NCBI GenBank assembly: GCA_023392475.1
Contig: JAEVZA010000005.1
Coordinates: 1 to 6,049, forward strand
Source: Actinomycetes bacterium
GTDB taxonomy: Bacteria; Actinomycetota; Acidimicrobiia; Acidimicrobiales; Microtrichaceae
Reading direction: 5' to 3'
DNA length: 6,049 bases
The position numbers were made by a program, and so were the translations under genes. The notes under the pieces are model-generated. The model worked only from the letters and a program-made list of their open reading frames with translations. It did not search any database and was not told the origin of the DNA. This document shows, one piece after another, positions 1 to 6,049 of the stretch; positions within the stretch are counted from its first letter, which is position 1; each line of letters starts with the position of its first letter.

Positions 1-1115
1 GGCTCAGCCCGGAGGTCGCCGCCCTGCCCGCGAGCTCGACGGAGCTCGACGCCGCGAACGAGCGGCTGGACGGCGCTCGGTCGCGGCTCGGCACGGACAC
101 CGCCGACCTCGGCCGTGCCGACGTCGACCTCGAGGCGCTCCGCACCGAGCTCGCCGGCGTGACGGGCCTCGCGGCCCGCCGGGTCGAGCAGGTGGCCAAG
201 GCCGAGGCGGAGCTGTCCCGGATCCGCGACGACCTGCGCCAGCTCGTCGCCGCCTGGTACGTGCGGGGCGCCGGCGACCTCCCGTCGCTCGATCCCGAGC
301 TCACCGCCGCCCAGTCGCAGGACCTGCGCGTCCAGCAGGTGATGACGGAGGCCGCGGCGAGGGGCACGCTCGACTCGGAGCGCTTCGTCCGGGACCGCGT
401 GGACCGCCTCCGCACCGAGCGGGACCGACTGGCGGACCGGCGGGACCAGCTGGACCGGCGCTCGACGACGCTGGGGCAGCGGCGCGACCGGCTCGCCGCG
501 ACCGTGCAGCGCGACGGCGACGCCGTGCTCGTCGCGACCGCCACCGCCGACCAGGCCCGGCTCGACGCCTCGATCGACGGCACGGACCTGTCGACGATCG
601 CCCTCGACGCCTACTGGCGGGCGGCGAACGTCCTGCGGCTGCTGTCGCCGAGGTGCGGCATGTCGTGGTGGGTCCTGGCCGGCATCGGCGCCACCGAGAG
701 CCGCCACGGCACCTACCTCGGCGCCCACGTCGGCCCCGACGGCCGGGTCGACCCGCCGATCTACGGGCCGCCGCTCGACGGCTCCAACGGCTTCGCCGTC
801 GTGCGTGACAGCGACGGCGGCCTCCTGGACGGCACGGCGACCACGGACCGCGCGGTCGGTCCGATGCAGTTCCTGCCGAGCACGTGGCGCGTCGTCGGTC
901 GGGACGGGAGCGGCGACGGCGTCGCCGATCCGCAGAACCTCTACGACGCCGCGCTCGGGGCGGGCGCGTACCTCTGCCGGTCGGGGCCGGTGAGCGACGA
1001 CGCGGGCCTCCGCCGGGCCTACTTCTCGTACAACCCGAGCGCGCCGTACGTGGACGTCGTCGTGGCGGCGGCGACCGGCTACCGCACGGCCGTCCCGCTG
1101 CCGTCGACGGCCTGA
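1..1115 (+). CDS. Coiled-coil lytic murein transglycosylase, MltB/SLT-like (5' end missing)
   Basis: Seen: the frame is open from nt 3 to a TGA at 1113-1115 and no start is needed inside the window, so the gene begins upstream. The GTG at 159 is only an internal Val. Numbering codons from nt 3, residues about 10-200 are rich in Ala, Arg, Asp, Glu and Leu with a heptad-like pattern, predicting long coiled coil. The catalytic part follows: the likely general-acid Glu232 in ATESRHG, GPMQFLPSTW from 286, an EF-hand-like loop with Asp301, Ser303, Asp305 and Asp309, then DPQNLYDAALGAGAYLC and a YNP motif at 343-345. Cys218 and Cys325 could form a disulfide, fitting an exported enzyme. Family knowledge: MltB-type enzymes cleave the MurNAc-GlcNAc bond of peptidoglycan, forming 1,6-anhydro ends, and E. 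coli Slt35 has a calcium EF-hand here. Inferred: exported cell-wall remodelling enzyme; its signal peptide would lie upstream. Transcriptionally separate from the transporter downstream. The catalytic assignment is firm, the cellular role is not. Confidence 0.85.
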   Translation, partial: LSPEVAALPASSTELDAANERLDGARSRLGTDTADLGRADVDLEALRTELAGVTGLAARRVEQVAKAEAELSRIRDDLRQLVAAWYVRGAGDLPSLDPELTAAQSQDLRVQQVMTEAAARGTLDSERFVRDRVDRLRTERDRLADRRDQLDRRSTTLGQRRDRLAATVQRDGDAVLVATATADQARLDASIDGTDLSTIALDAYWRAANVLRLLSPRCGMSWWVLAGIGATESRHGTYLGAHVGPDGRVDPPIYGPPLDGSNGFAVVRDSDGGLLDGTATTDRAVGPMQFLPSTWRVVGRDGSGDGVADPQNLYDAALGAGAYLCRSGPVSDDAGLRRAYFSYNPSAPYVDVVVAAATGYRTAVPLPSTA

Positions 1116-1116
1116 T

Positions 1117-1146
1117 CGGGGGCCGCCGGAGACCCCCGAGCGGGGG
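1117..1146 (+). terminator. Possible G/C hairpin terminator after the hydrolase gene
   Basis: One base after the TGA, CGGGGG (1117-1122) can pair with CCCCCG (1133-1138) across a 10-nt loop. The same C run (1133-1137) can instead pair with GGGGG at 1142-1146 across a 4-nt loop. The two G-rich arms sit in a perfect 10-bp direct repeat, CGGGGGCCGC at 1117-1126 and 1141-1150. There is no T run after either hairpin, so this is not a classical intrinsic terminator. High-GC actinobacteria often have such T-less hairpins at gene ends, which is the only reason for the call. Confidence 0.35.
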
Positions 1147-1170
1147 CCGCGCGACGTGGCCGGAGGCGCG

Positions 1171-1198
1171 TTGACAGTGGTGCGCGCGGCACTAAAGT
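1171..1198 (+). promoter_or_regulatory. Sigma70-type promoter of the ABC importer operon
   Basis: A perfect -35 box TTGACA (1171-1176) is followed after 16 bp by TAAAGT (1193-1198), which matches the -10 consensus at four of six positions including the key first, second and last bases. Transcription would start near 1205, giving a leader of about 90 nt before the GTG at 1297. It is the only good promoter-like pair in the gap and lies correctly for the lipoprotein gene. The -10 box is embedded in a 12-bp perfect palindrome, GCACTAAAGTGC without its centre AA (arms 1189-1193 and 1196-1200), which could be an operator half-covering RNA polymerase contacts, or chance. Confidence 0.65.
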
Positions 1199-1203
1199 GC
1201 GCC

Positions 1204-1250
1204 CACCTGACCTGTGAAGCCCGTCACGGTGGGGACGATCCGTCGGATCG
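1204..1250 (+). other. Two predicted hairpins in the 5' leader of the importer operon
   Basis: CACCTGAC (1204-1211) can pair with GTCA (1223-1226) and GGTG (1228-1231), with one bulged C at 1227 and an 11-nt loop. Just downstream, CGATCC (1236-1241) pairs perfectly with GGATCG (1245-1250) around a 3-nt GTC loop. Both would lie in the transcript if it starts near 1205. No known riboswitch class is recognised, and no T run makes the second hairpin a clear attenuator. Short stems of this kind arise by chance in GC-rich DNA, so the functional reading is weak. Confidence 0.3.
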
Positions 1251-1283
1251 ATCTGGTGAACATGCCTCGGGTGCTCGACCTAC

Positions 1284-1290
1284 AGGGGGA
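1284..1290 (+). promoter_or_regulatory. Ribosome binding site that fixes the lipoprotein start
   Basis: AGGGGGA at 1284-1290 is a strong Shine-Dalgarno-like sequence with a 6-nt spacer to the in-frame GTG at 1297. It decides in favour of this start over the upstream in-frame GTG at 1156, which lies before the promoter and would place about 47 uncharged, non-signal-like residues in front of the signal peptide. Confidence 0.75.
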
Positions 1291-1296
1291 CAGACG

Positions 1297-2973
1297 GTGG
1301 ATCCACGACGCTCCGATCGGAAGCGCCGTTCCGTGCTCGCAGCCGGGATGCTGGCGCTGGCGCTCCTCGCCGCCGCGTGCGGCGGTGGCAGCGACAACGG
1401 AAGCGGCAGTGGCAGTGGCGGCTCCGGCGAGGGCGCCGCGGGCAAGCCGACCACGGGTGGCTCGGTCACGTACGGCCTCGAGGCCGAGAACGGCGGCGGT
1501 TGGTGCCTGCCCGAGGGCCAGCTGGCCATCGCCGGCATCCAGGTCGCCCGCACCATCTACGACACGCTGACGATGCCCGACGAGAAGTCGGAGTACAAGC
1601 CGTACCTGGCGCAGTCCGTCACGCCGAACGCCGACTACAACGAGTGGACCATCAAGCTCCGCCCGAACATCAAGTTCCAGGACGGCTCCCCGCTCAACGC
1701 GCAGGTCGTGAAGAACAACCTGGACGCCTACCGGGGCAACTACCCGGCGCGGAAGCCGCTGCTCTTCATCTTCGTGTTCCAGAACGTGGCCGACGTGAGC
1801 GTCGTCGACGACATGACCGTGAAGGTCACCACCAAGACGCCGTGGCCGTCGTTCCCGGCCTACCTCTTCGGCTCGGGCCGCATCGGCATCATGGCGCAGG
1901 CCCAGCTCGACGACCCGACCACCTGCGACACGAACCTGATCGGGACGGGCCCGTTCAAGCTCAAGGAGTGGAAGGTCAACGACCACCTGACGGCGGTCCG
2001 CAACCCGGACTACTGGCAGAAGGACTCGGACGGCCAGCAGCTGCCGTACCTGGACTCCATCACCTACAAGCCGATCCCCGACGGCGGCGCCCGCGTGAAC
2101 GCGCTCCTCTCGGGCGAGCTCAACGCCATGCACGACTCCACGCCGGAGGACATCCAGGCGCTGCGTGACGCGAAGGCGGACGGCAAGATCAACCTCACCG
2201 AGTCCGGCGACTACGCCGAGGTGAGCTACATCATGTTCAACTCGTCGAAGGCGCCGTTCAACAACCTGAACGCCCGGCTCGCGGCGGCGTACGCGCTCGA
2301 CCGGAACGCCTTCAACAAGGTCCGCAACCTGGACATCACGAAGATCGCGTCCGGTCCGTTCGCCCCCGGGGAGATCGGCTACCTGAAGGACGCCGGCTTC
2401 CCGCAGTACAACCTGGACAAGGCCAAGGAGTACGTGGCGAAGTACAAGCAGGAGACGGGCCAGGACCTCACGTTCACGGCCGTCGCCACGCCCGACCCCT
2501 CCACCGTGAAGTCGGCGCAGTTCATCCAGCAGCAGGCCGAGCAGGCCGGCATGAAGGTGTCGCTGAAGACGGTCGAGCAGGCCGCCCTCATCAACACCGC
2601 CCTGGGTGACGACTGGCAGGCCATCTCCTGGCGGAACCACCCGGGTGGCAACCCGGACAACCAGTACGTCTGGTGGTACTCCGGCTCGCCGGTGAACTTC
2701 GGCAAGTTCAAGGACCCGGAGATGGACAACCTGCTGAACGCCGGGCGCGTCGAGCCCGACAAGCTGAAGGCGACGACCATCTACCAGGACATCAACAAGC
2801 GGTTCGGCTCGCAGGTCTACAACCTGTGGCTGAACTGGACGCTGTGGACCATCGGCACGGCGCCGAACGTGCACGGCGTGTACGGCCCCGACCTCCCCGA
2901 CAACGGCGGCACGCCGTTCAAGGGCCTGGCCGTCGGGCACCCCGTCCTCGGCATGTGGGTGTCGAAGAACTAG
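1297..2973 (+). CDS. ABC importer solute-binding lipoprotein, family 5 (peptide/nickel type)
   Basis: Predicted 558-residue lipoprotein that captures substrate outside the membrane and delivers it to the permeases encoded next. Seen: a charged N-terminus (DPRRSDRKRR), a hydrophobic stretch and a lipobox-like LLAAAC with the lipidated Cys at residue 28, followed by a Gly/Ser-rich flexible linker to about residue 55. The SBP_bac_5 fold follows: LIKE-family landmarks are FQDGSPL at 127-133, LIGTGPF at 214-220, NPDYW at 236-240 and AAYALDR ending at 336. The length is normal for DppA/OppA-type proteins. Cys70 and Cys210 are the other cysteines I noticed and could form a disulfide. Start GTG chosen from the ribosome binding site and the signal peptide. 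It is first in the operon, 3 nt before the first permease. Family membership is firm. The ligand (di- or oligopeptide, nickel chelate, sugar-like or other) cannot be told from sequence. Codon use is strongly biased to G/C-ending codons, consistent with high expression. Confidence 0.93.
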   Translation: MDPRRSDRKRRSVLAAGMLALALLAAACGGGSDNGSGSGSGGSGEGAAGKPTTGGSVTYGLEAENGGGWCLPEGQLAIAGIQVARTIYDTLTMPDEKSEYKPYLAQSVTPNADYNEWTIKLRPNIKFQDGSPLNAQVVKNNLDAYRGNYPARKPLLFIFVFQNVADVSVVDDMTVKVTTKTPWPSFPAYLFGSGRIGIMAQAQLDDPTTCDTNLIGTGPFKLKEWKVNDHLTAVRNPDYWQKDSDGQQLPYLDSITYKPIPDGGARVNALLSGELNAMHDSTPEDIQALRDAKADGKINLTESGDYAEVSYIMFNSSKAPFNNLNARLAAAYALDRNAFNKVRNLDITKIASGPFAPGEIGYLKDAGFPQYNLDKAKEYVAKYKQETGQDLTFTAVATPDPSTVKSAQFIQQQAEQAGMKVSLKTVEQAALINTALGDDWQAISWRNHPGGNPDNQYVWWYSGSPVNFGKFKDPEMDNLLNAGRVEPDKLKATTIYQDINKRFGSQVYNLWLNWTLWTIGTAPNVHGVYGPDLPDNGGTPFKGLAVGHPVLGMWVSKN

Positions 2974-2976
2974 TCC

Positions 2977-3921
2977 GTGGGCATCGCCAAGAAGCTCGCA
3001 CAACTCATCGTCACCGTCGTCCTGGTGACGCTGTTCGCGTCGCTGCTGCTGGAGCTCCTCCCCGGTGATCCCGTGGAGGTCCTCGTCCCCTTCGGCAGCA
3101 ACGAGCAGCGCGCGAGCGTGCGGGAGGACATCGGGCTCGACCAGCCGTTCATCGTCCGCTACGGCGAGTGGCTGGGCGGGTTCGTGCAGGGCGATCTCGG
3201 CAACTACTACACCGTCAGCTCGAAGCGGCCGGTGGCACCGAGGGTGTGGGACGCACTCCCGGTGTCGCTGCTGCTGATGTTCTACGCGCAGGTGCTGGCG
3301 ATCCTGATCGCCGTCCCCGTCGGCGTGATCGCCGCGTACCGGAGCGGCACGTGGTTCGACCGGTTGTCGAACACGTCCGCGTTCGCGATGTTGGCGATAC
3401 CGACGTTCGCGCTCGGGTTCGTGCTCCAGTACTACTTAGGGGTGCAACTGGGGTGGTTCCGCGCGACCGGGTACGTGGAACCGAGCGTGAACTTCCCCGA
3501 GCACGTGCAGTCGATGATCCTGCCCACGATCACACTCGCGGTCGGGCAGGTGGCGGTCTACATGCGCCTGCTGCGCAGCGACATGATCGCCACGCTCCAA
3601 CAGGACTTCATCACGATGGCCAAGGCGAAGGGCATCAAGACCCGGCGGATCCTCTTCCGCCACGCGCTCCGGCCGTCGTCGCTCACGCTGCTCACGGTCG
3701 CCGGCCTCAACGTCGGCACCCTGATCGGCGGCGCCCTCATCGTGGAGGTGGTCTTCAACCTCCCGGGCATGGGCTACCTGCTCGCGGACGCCATCTCCAC
3801 GCGGCAGATCGTCGCGTTCCAGTCGCTGGTGGCGATCATCGCGATCTTCTACGTCGTCGTGAACTTCCTCGTCGACATCCTGTACTCGGTGCTCGACCCA
3901 CGGATCCGCAATGCCGGCTGA
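2977..3921 (+). CDS. dppB: ABC importer permease, DppB/OppB family
   Basis: 314-residue inner-membrane permease, one of the two channel subunits. Seen: TM1 at about residues 7-28 ending in LLPGDP, a periplasmic loop with GLDQPFIVRYGEWL and QGDLG typical of DppB, then five more hydrophobic segments at roughly 95-125, 133-155, 175-197, 237-262 and 280-307. The cytoplasmic EAA loop that docks on the ATPase is MAKAKGIKTRRILFRHALRPS, with its Gly at 219. The C-terminus VLDPRIR is also typical. GTG start 3 nt after the lipoprotein stop; no strong ribosome binding site is visible, so translation probably depends on ribosomes finishing the upstream gene. Its end overlaps the next gene by 11 nt. Odd: codons around 3361-3450 include TTG, ATA, TTA and CAA, rare in the rest of the window. 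The symbol is family-level and does not imply a dipeptide substrate. Confidence 0.93.
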   Translation: MGIAKKLAQLIVTVVLVTLFASLLLELLPGDPVEVLVPFGSNEQRASVREDIGLDQPFIVRYGEWLGGFVQGDLGNYYTVSSKRPVAPRVWDALPVSLLLMFYAQVLAILIAVPVGVIAAYRSGTWFDRLSNTSAFAMLAIPTFALGFVLQYYLGVQLGWFRATGYVEPSVNFPEHVQSMILPTITLAVGQVAVYMRLLRSDMIATLQQDFITMAKAKGIKTRRILFRHALRPSSLTLLTVAGLNVGTLIGGALIVEVVFNLPGMGYLLADAISTRQIVAFQSLVAIIAIFYVVVNFLVDILYSVLDPRIRNAG

Positions 3922-4873
3922 CTACCCGCAGGGCCGCGACACGGCCGTCACCCACCTCGACCCGTCGCTCGAGGTCATCGGGCTCGCGATCGAATCGGAC
4001 CAGCTCGAGCCGGCGCCGCCCGGCGGCCGGAGGAAGCAGCGCCTCGGCTTCGCGGCGTGGCTCGCCATCATCTGGCTCGTGGGGCTGCTGCTCGCCGCCA
4101 TCTTCGCCCCGCTCCTGCCGATCCCCGACCCGAACAAGTCGTTCTTCGAGATCGCCCGGCAGGGTCCGTCGGCCGGGCACATCCTCGGCGGCGACGCCAA
4201 CGGGCGCGACCTCCTGTCGCGGATCATCTACGGGACCCGTGCGTCGTTCGCGGTCGGCTTCGGCGCCGTGGCGTTCGGCCTGATCATCGGCGGCTTCCTC
4301 GGCCTCGTCACCGGCTTCTTCCGCGGCCGTGCGGACAGCATCATCACGCCGCTGATGACCGTGCTGCTCGCCATCCCGCAGTTCGTCCTCGCGCTCTCGC
4401 TCGTGACCGTCCTCTCCTCGGGCGACAACGTGAGCAGCTTCCAGCGCACGTCGGTCGTGATCCTCGGCCTCGGGATCGTGTCGATCCCGATCCTCGGGCG
4501 CATCACCCGGGCCAACACGCTCAGCTGGTCGGAGCGCGAGTTCGTGCTCGCCGCCCGCGCCATGGGCGCCAAGAGCTGGCGGATCATGTTCCGGGAGATC
4601 CTGCCGAACGTGCTCCCGGCGATGATCTCGATCTCGCTGCTCGGCGTGGGCATCGCCATCGTCGCCGAGGGCGGCCTGAGCCTGTTCGGCGTCGGCGTGC
4701 AGCTGCCCACGCCGTCGTGGGGGAACATCATCGCCGAGAACCGCGACCAGCTCCGGAGCTCGCCGCAGATCGTGATGTTCACCGTCATCTTCCTCTTCCT
4801 CACGGTGCTGGCGCTCAACTACCTGGCCGACGTCGTGAGCAAGCGCTTCGAGGTGCGGGAGAGCGTGCTGTGA
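3911..4873 (+). CDS. dppC: ABC importer permease, DppC/OppC family
   Basis: 320-residue partner permease. Seen: a long hydrophilic, probably cytoplasmic N-terminus (about 1-44), then TM1 at about 45-70 in the OppC_N region and the family motif LGGDANGRDLLSRIIYGTR with Gly98-Arg99-Asp100 (most relatives have GTD where this has GGD). A block of membrane segments follows, with the EAA loop LAARAMGAKSWRIMFREILP (Gly219) and then the conserved EGGLSLFGVGVQLPTPSWGN that typifies DppC. The C-terminal hydrophobic segment runs to NYLADVVSKRFEVRE. ATG at 3911 is preceded by GGA at 3902-3904 and lies inside the end of the first permease (11-nt overlap). The stop overlaps the ATPase start. Together with DppB-like subunit it forms the heterodimeric channel. 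Symbol is family-level only. Confidence 0.93.
   Translation: MPADYPQGRDTAVTHLDPSLEVIGLAIESDQLEPAPPGGRRKQRLGFAAWLAIIWLVGLLLAAIFAPLLPIPDPNKSFFEIARQGPSAGHILGGDANGRDLLSRIIYGTRASFAVGFGAVAFGLIIGGFLGLVTGFFRGRADSIITPLMTVLLAIPQFVLALSLVTVLSSGDNVSSFQRTSVVILGLGIVSIPILGRITRANTLSWSEREFVLAARAMGAKSWRIMFREILPNVLPAMISISLLGVGIAIVAEGGLSLFGVGVQLPTPSWGNIIAENRDQLRSSPQIVMFTVIFLFLTVLALNYLADVVSKRFEVRESVL
4857..4863 (+). promoter_or_regulatory. Ribosome binding site for the ATPase gene
   Basis: GGGAGAG, inside the last codons of the second permease gene, ends 6 nt before the GTG at 4870. It supports the GTGA overlap start rather than a later internal start, and implies translational coupling. Confidence 0.6.
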
Positions 4874-6049
4874 ACCGACAGGAGGTCGTCGAGGGCCCGG
4901 CGTCGTCCGGCGTCCCCGGCTCGGCGCCGCTGCTCGAGGTGCGCGACGTGCGCACCCACTTCACGTCGCCGCGAGGGCTCGTGCGCGCGGTCGACGGCGT
5001 CTCGTTCACGCTCGAGCGAGGCCGCACCCTCGGCATCGTGGGCGAGTCGGGCTCCGGCAAGAGCGTCCTGTCCCGCTCGATCATGGGCCTGCTGCCGAAG
5101 AACGCCATCCGCAGCGGTGAGGTCCTCTTCGAGGGCCGGGACATCTCGCAGCTGTCCGACGACGGCTACCGCGAGCTCTGGGGCACCGAGATGGCGATGG
5201 TGTTCCAGGACCCGATGACCGCGCTCAACCCGGTCATGCGGATCGGCAACCAGATCACCGAGTCGCTCCGGTTCCACCTCGGCATGGACAAGAGCGACGC
5301 CAAGGAGACCGCGGTCGCCCTGCTCAAGGCCGTGAAGATCCCCGAGGCGGACAAGCGCTTCCGCTCCTACCCGCACGAGATGTCGGGCGGCATGCGCCAG
5401 CGCGTGGTGATCGCCGTGGCGCTCGCCTGCGGCCCCAAGCTCCTCTTCGCGGACGAGCCCACGACCGCCCTCGACGTGACCGTGCAGGCGCAGATCCTCG
5501 ACCTGCTCGGCGACCAGCAGCGCGAGCGCTACATGGCGATGATCCTCGTGACCCACGACCTCGGCGTCGTCGCCGGCCGGGCCCAGGACATCGCGGTGAT
5601 GTACGCCGGCAAGATCGTCGAGAAGGCGCCCACGGCCACGCTGTTCTCCAACATGCAGATGCCGTACACCGAGGCGCTCCTGTCGGCGATCCCGAAGCTC
5701 GGCGACCCGAGCCACACGCGCCTCTCGGCGATCGGCGGTCGCCCGCCCGACCTCGTCAACCCGCCGACGGGCTGCCCGTTCAGCCCGCGCTGCCCGTACG
5801 TGCGGGACCGGTGCCGCGAGGAGGTGCCGCCGCTGCAGGAGAGCCCCACGACGCCGGGGCACCTGTTCGCCTGCTTCTACCCGGTCGGGTCGCCCGAGAC
5901 GCTCGAGATCAAGGACCGCCTCGCCGCGCAGCGGATGATGGCGTCCGCCCCGGGCACCCCGCCGTCCCCGTCGAACGCGCCCGCCCACGGGGCGGACGGC
6001 GACGGTGCCACGGCTCCGTCCGCGGCGGCGCCCGCCGCGCCCGCCACCC
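4870..6049 (+). CDS. dppD: ABC importer ATPase, DppD/OppD family (3' end missing)
   Basis: ATP-hydrolysing subunit that powers the importer on the cytoplasmic face. Seen over 393 complete codons: Walker A GESGSGKS at 58-65, Q-loop Gln113 in VFQDP, signature MSGGMRQR from 171, Walker B LLFADEP with Asp195 and Glu196, and the H-loop His229 in LVTHD. All catalytic motifs are intact. The C-terminal oligopeptide-transporter region carries GCPFSPRC and further cysteines at 302, 308, 315 and 335 (CX5CX6CX19C), a pattern proposed to bind a [4Fe-4S] cluster in some family members. Relatives usually end soon after this, but here the frame continues through a Pro/Ala/Ser-rich stretch from about 356 to the window edge with no stop. 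GTG start at 4870 shares a 4-nt overlap (GTGA) with the permease stop. The tail could be a plain extension or a linker to a second ATPase domain. Symbol is family-level. Confidence 0.93.
   Translation, partial: MNRQEVVEGPASSGVPGSAPLLEVRDVRTHFTSPRGLVRAVDGVSFTLERGRTLGIVGESGSGKSVLSRSIMGLLPKNAIRSGEVLFEGRDISQLSDDGYRELWGTEMAMVFQDPMTALNPVMRIGNQITESLRFHLGMDKSDAKETAVALLKAVKIPEADKRFRSYPHEMSGGMRQRVVIAVALACGPKLLFADEPTTALDVTVQAQILDLLGDQQRERYMAMILVTHDLGVVAGRAQDIAVMYAGKIVEKAPTATLFSNMQMPYTEALLSAIPKLGDPSHTRLSAIGGRPPDLVNPPTGCPFSPRCPYVRDRCREEVPPLQESPTTPGHLFACFYPVGSPETLEIKDRLAAQRMMASAPGTPPSPSNAPAHGADGDGATAPSAAAPAAPAT

Noticed and set aside
1384..1450. Repeated GGCAGT-like units early in the lipoprotein gene
   Set aside because: These encode the Gly/Ser linker that commonly follows the lipidated cysteine; not a separate repeat element.
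1262..1570. Possible leader peptide from the ATG at 1262 in the importer leader
   Set aside because: The frame does not stop before the lipoprotein gene but runs more than 250 nt into it, and no ribosome binding site precedes the ATG. It is part of a shadow frame.
1192..3003. 603-residue open frame on the minus strand opposite the lipoprotein gene
   Set aside because: It is a shadow of a GC-rich gene. The product is a monotonous mix of Val, Arg, Leu, Gly and His with no domain, while the + strand frame has a clear family fold and lipobox.
3168..4283. 371-residue + strand frame spanning the two permease genes
   Set aside because: It overlaps both permeases in another frame, and its Arg/Pro-rich product shows none of the membrane segments that the real frames have.
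4819..5988. 389-residue open frame on the minus strand opposite the ATPase gene
   Set aside because: Same cause: Arg/His/Ala/Leu-rich translation without motifs, opposite an ATPase with every catalytic motif intact.
1..6049. A novel system, mobile element, CRISPR array or RNA gene
   Set aside because: The window is filled by one cell-wall enzyme and a standard ABC importer operon. I saw no transposase, terminal repeats, spaced repeats, or tRNA/rRNA-like sequence.

Overview
The window is ordinary chromosomal sequence from a very GC-rich bacterium, most likely an actinomycete-type organism (Actinomycetota). Third codon positions are nearly all G or C, two or more genes start with GTG, shadow reading frames are long on both strands, and the cell-wall hydrolase belongs to a type common in actinobacteria. 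A deeper placement, such as Acidimicrobiia, would be a guess. All genes lie on the + strand and the window is densely coded.

From the left edge to 1115 is the 3' part of a secreted peptidoglycan hydrolase, with an Ala/Arg/Asp-rich coiled coil followed by an MltB-like lytic transglycosylase domain. It is followed at once by a G/C-rich hairpin region (1117-1146) that may end its transcript. The short gap 1116-1296 then holds a good sigma70-type promoter (TTGACA at 1171, TAAAGT at 1193), a leader with two predicted hairpins, and a strong ribosome binding site before a GTG at 1297.

From 1297 to the right edge is a peptide/nickel-type (Dpp/Opp) ABC importer operon in the usual order: lipoprotein solute-binding protein (1297-2973), first permease (2977-3921), second permease (3911-4873) and an ATPase that runs off the window (4870 onward). 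Gaps are 3 nt, -11 nt and -4 nt, so the genes are almost certainly co-transcribed and translationally coupled. The lipoprotein would catch the substrate outside the membrane, the two permeases form the channel, and the ATPase drives import. Substrate cannot be read from sequence. A second ATPase (DppF-type) is expected downstream, either as a separate gene or fused to this one through the Pro/Ala-rich tail seen at the window edge.

I found no mobile element, CRISPR array, RNA gene or previously undescribed system. The points worth a second look are small: the promoter palindrome and leader hairpins, the true start of the lipoprotein, a rare-codon patch in the first permease, the C-terminal extension and cysteine motif of the ATPase, and the domain architecture of the hydrolase.
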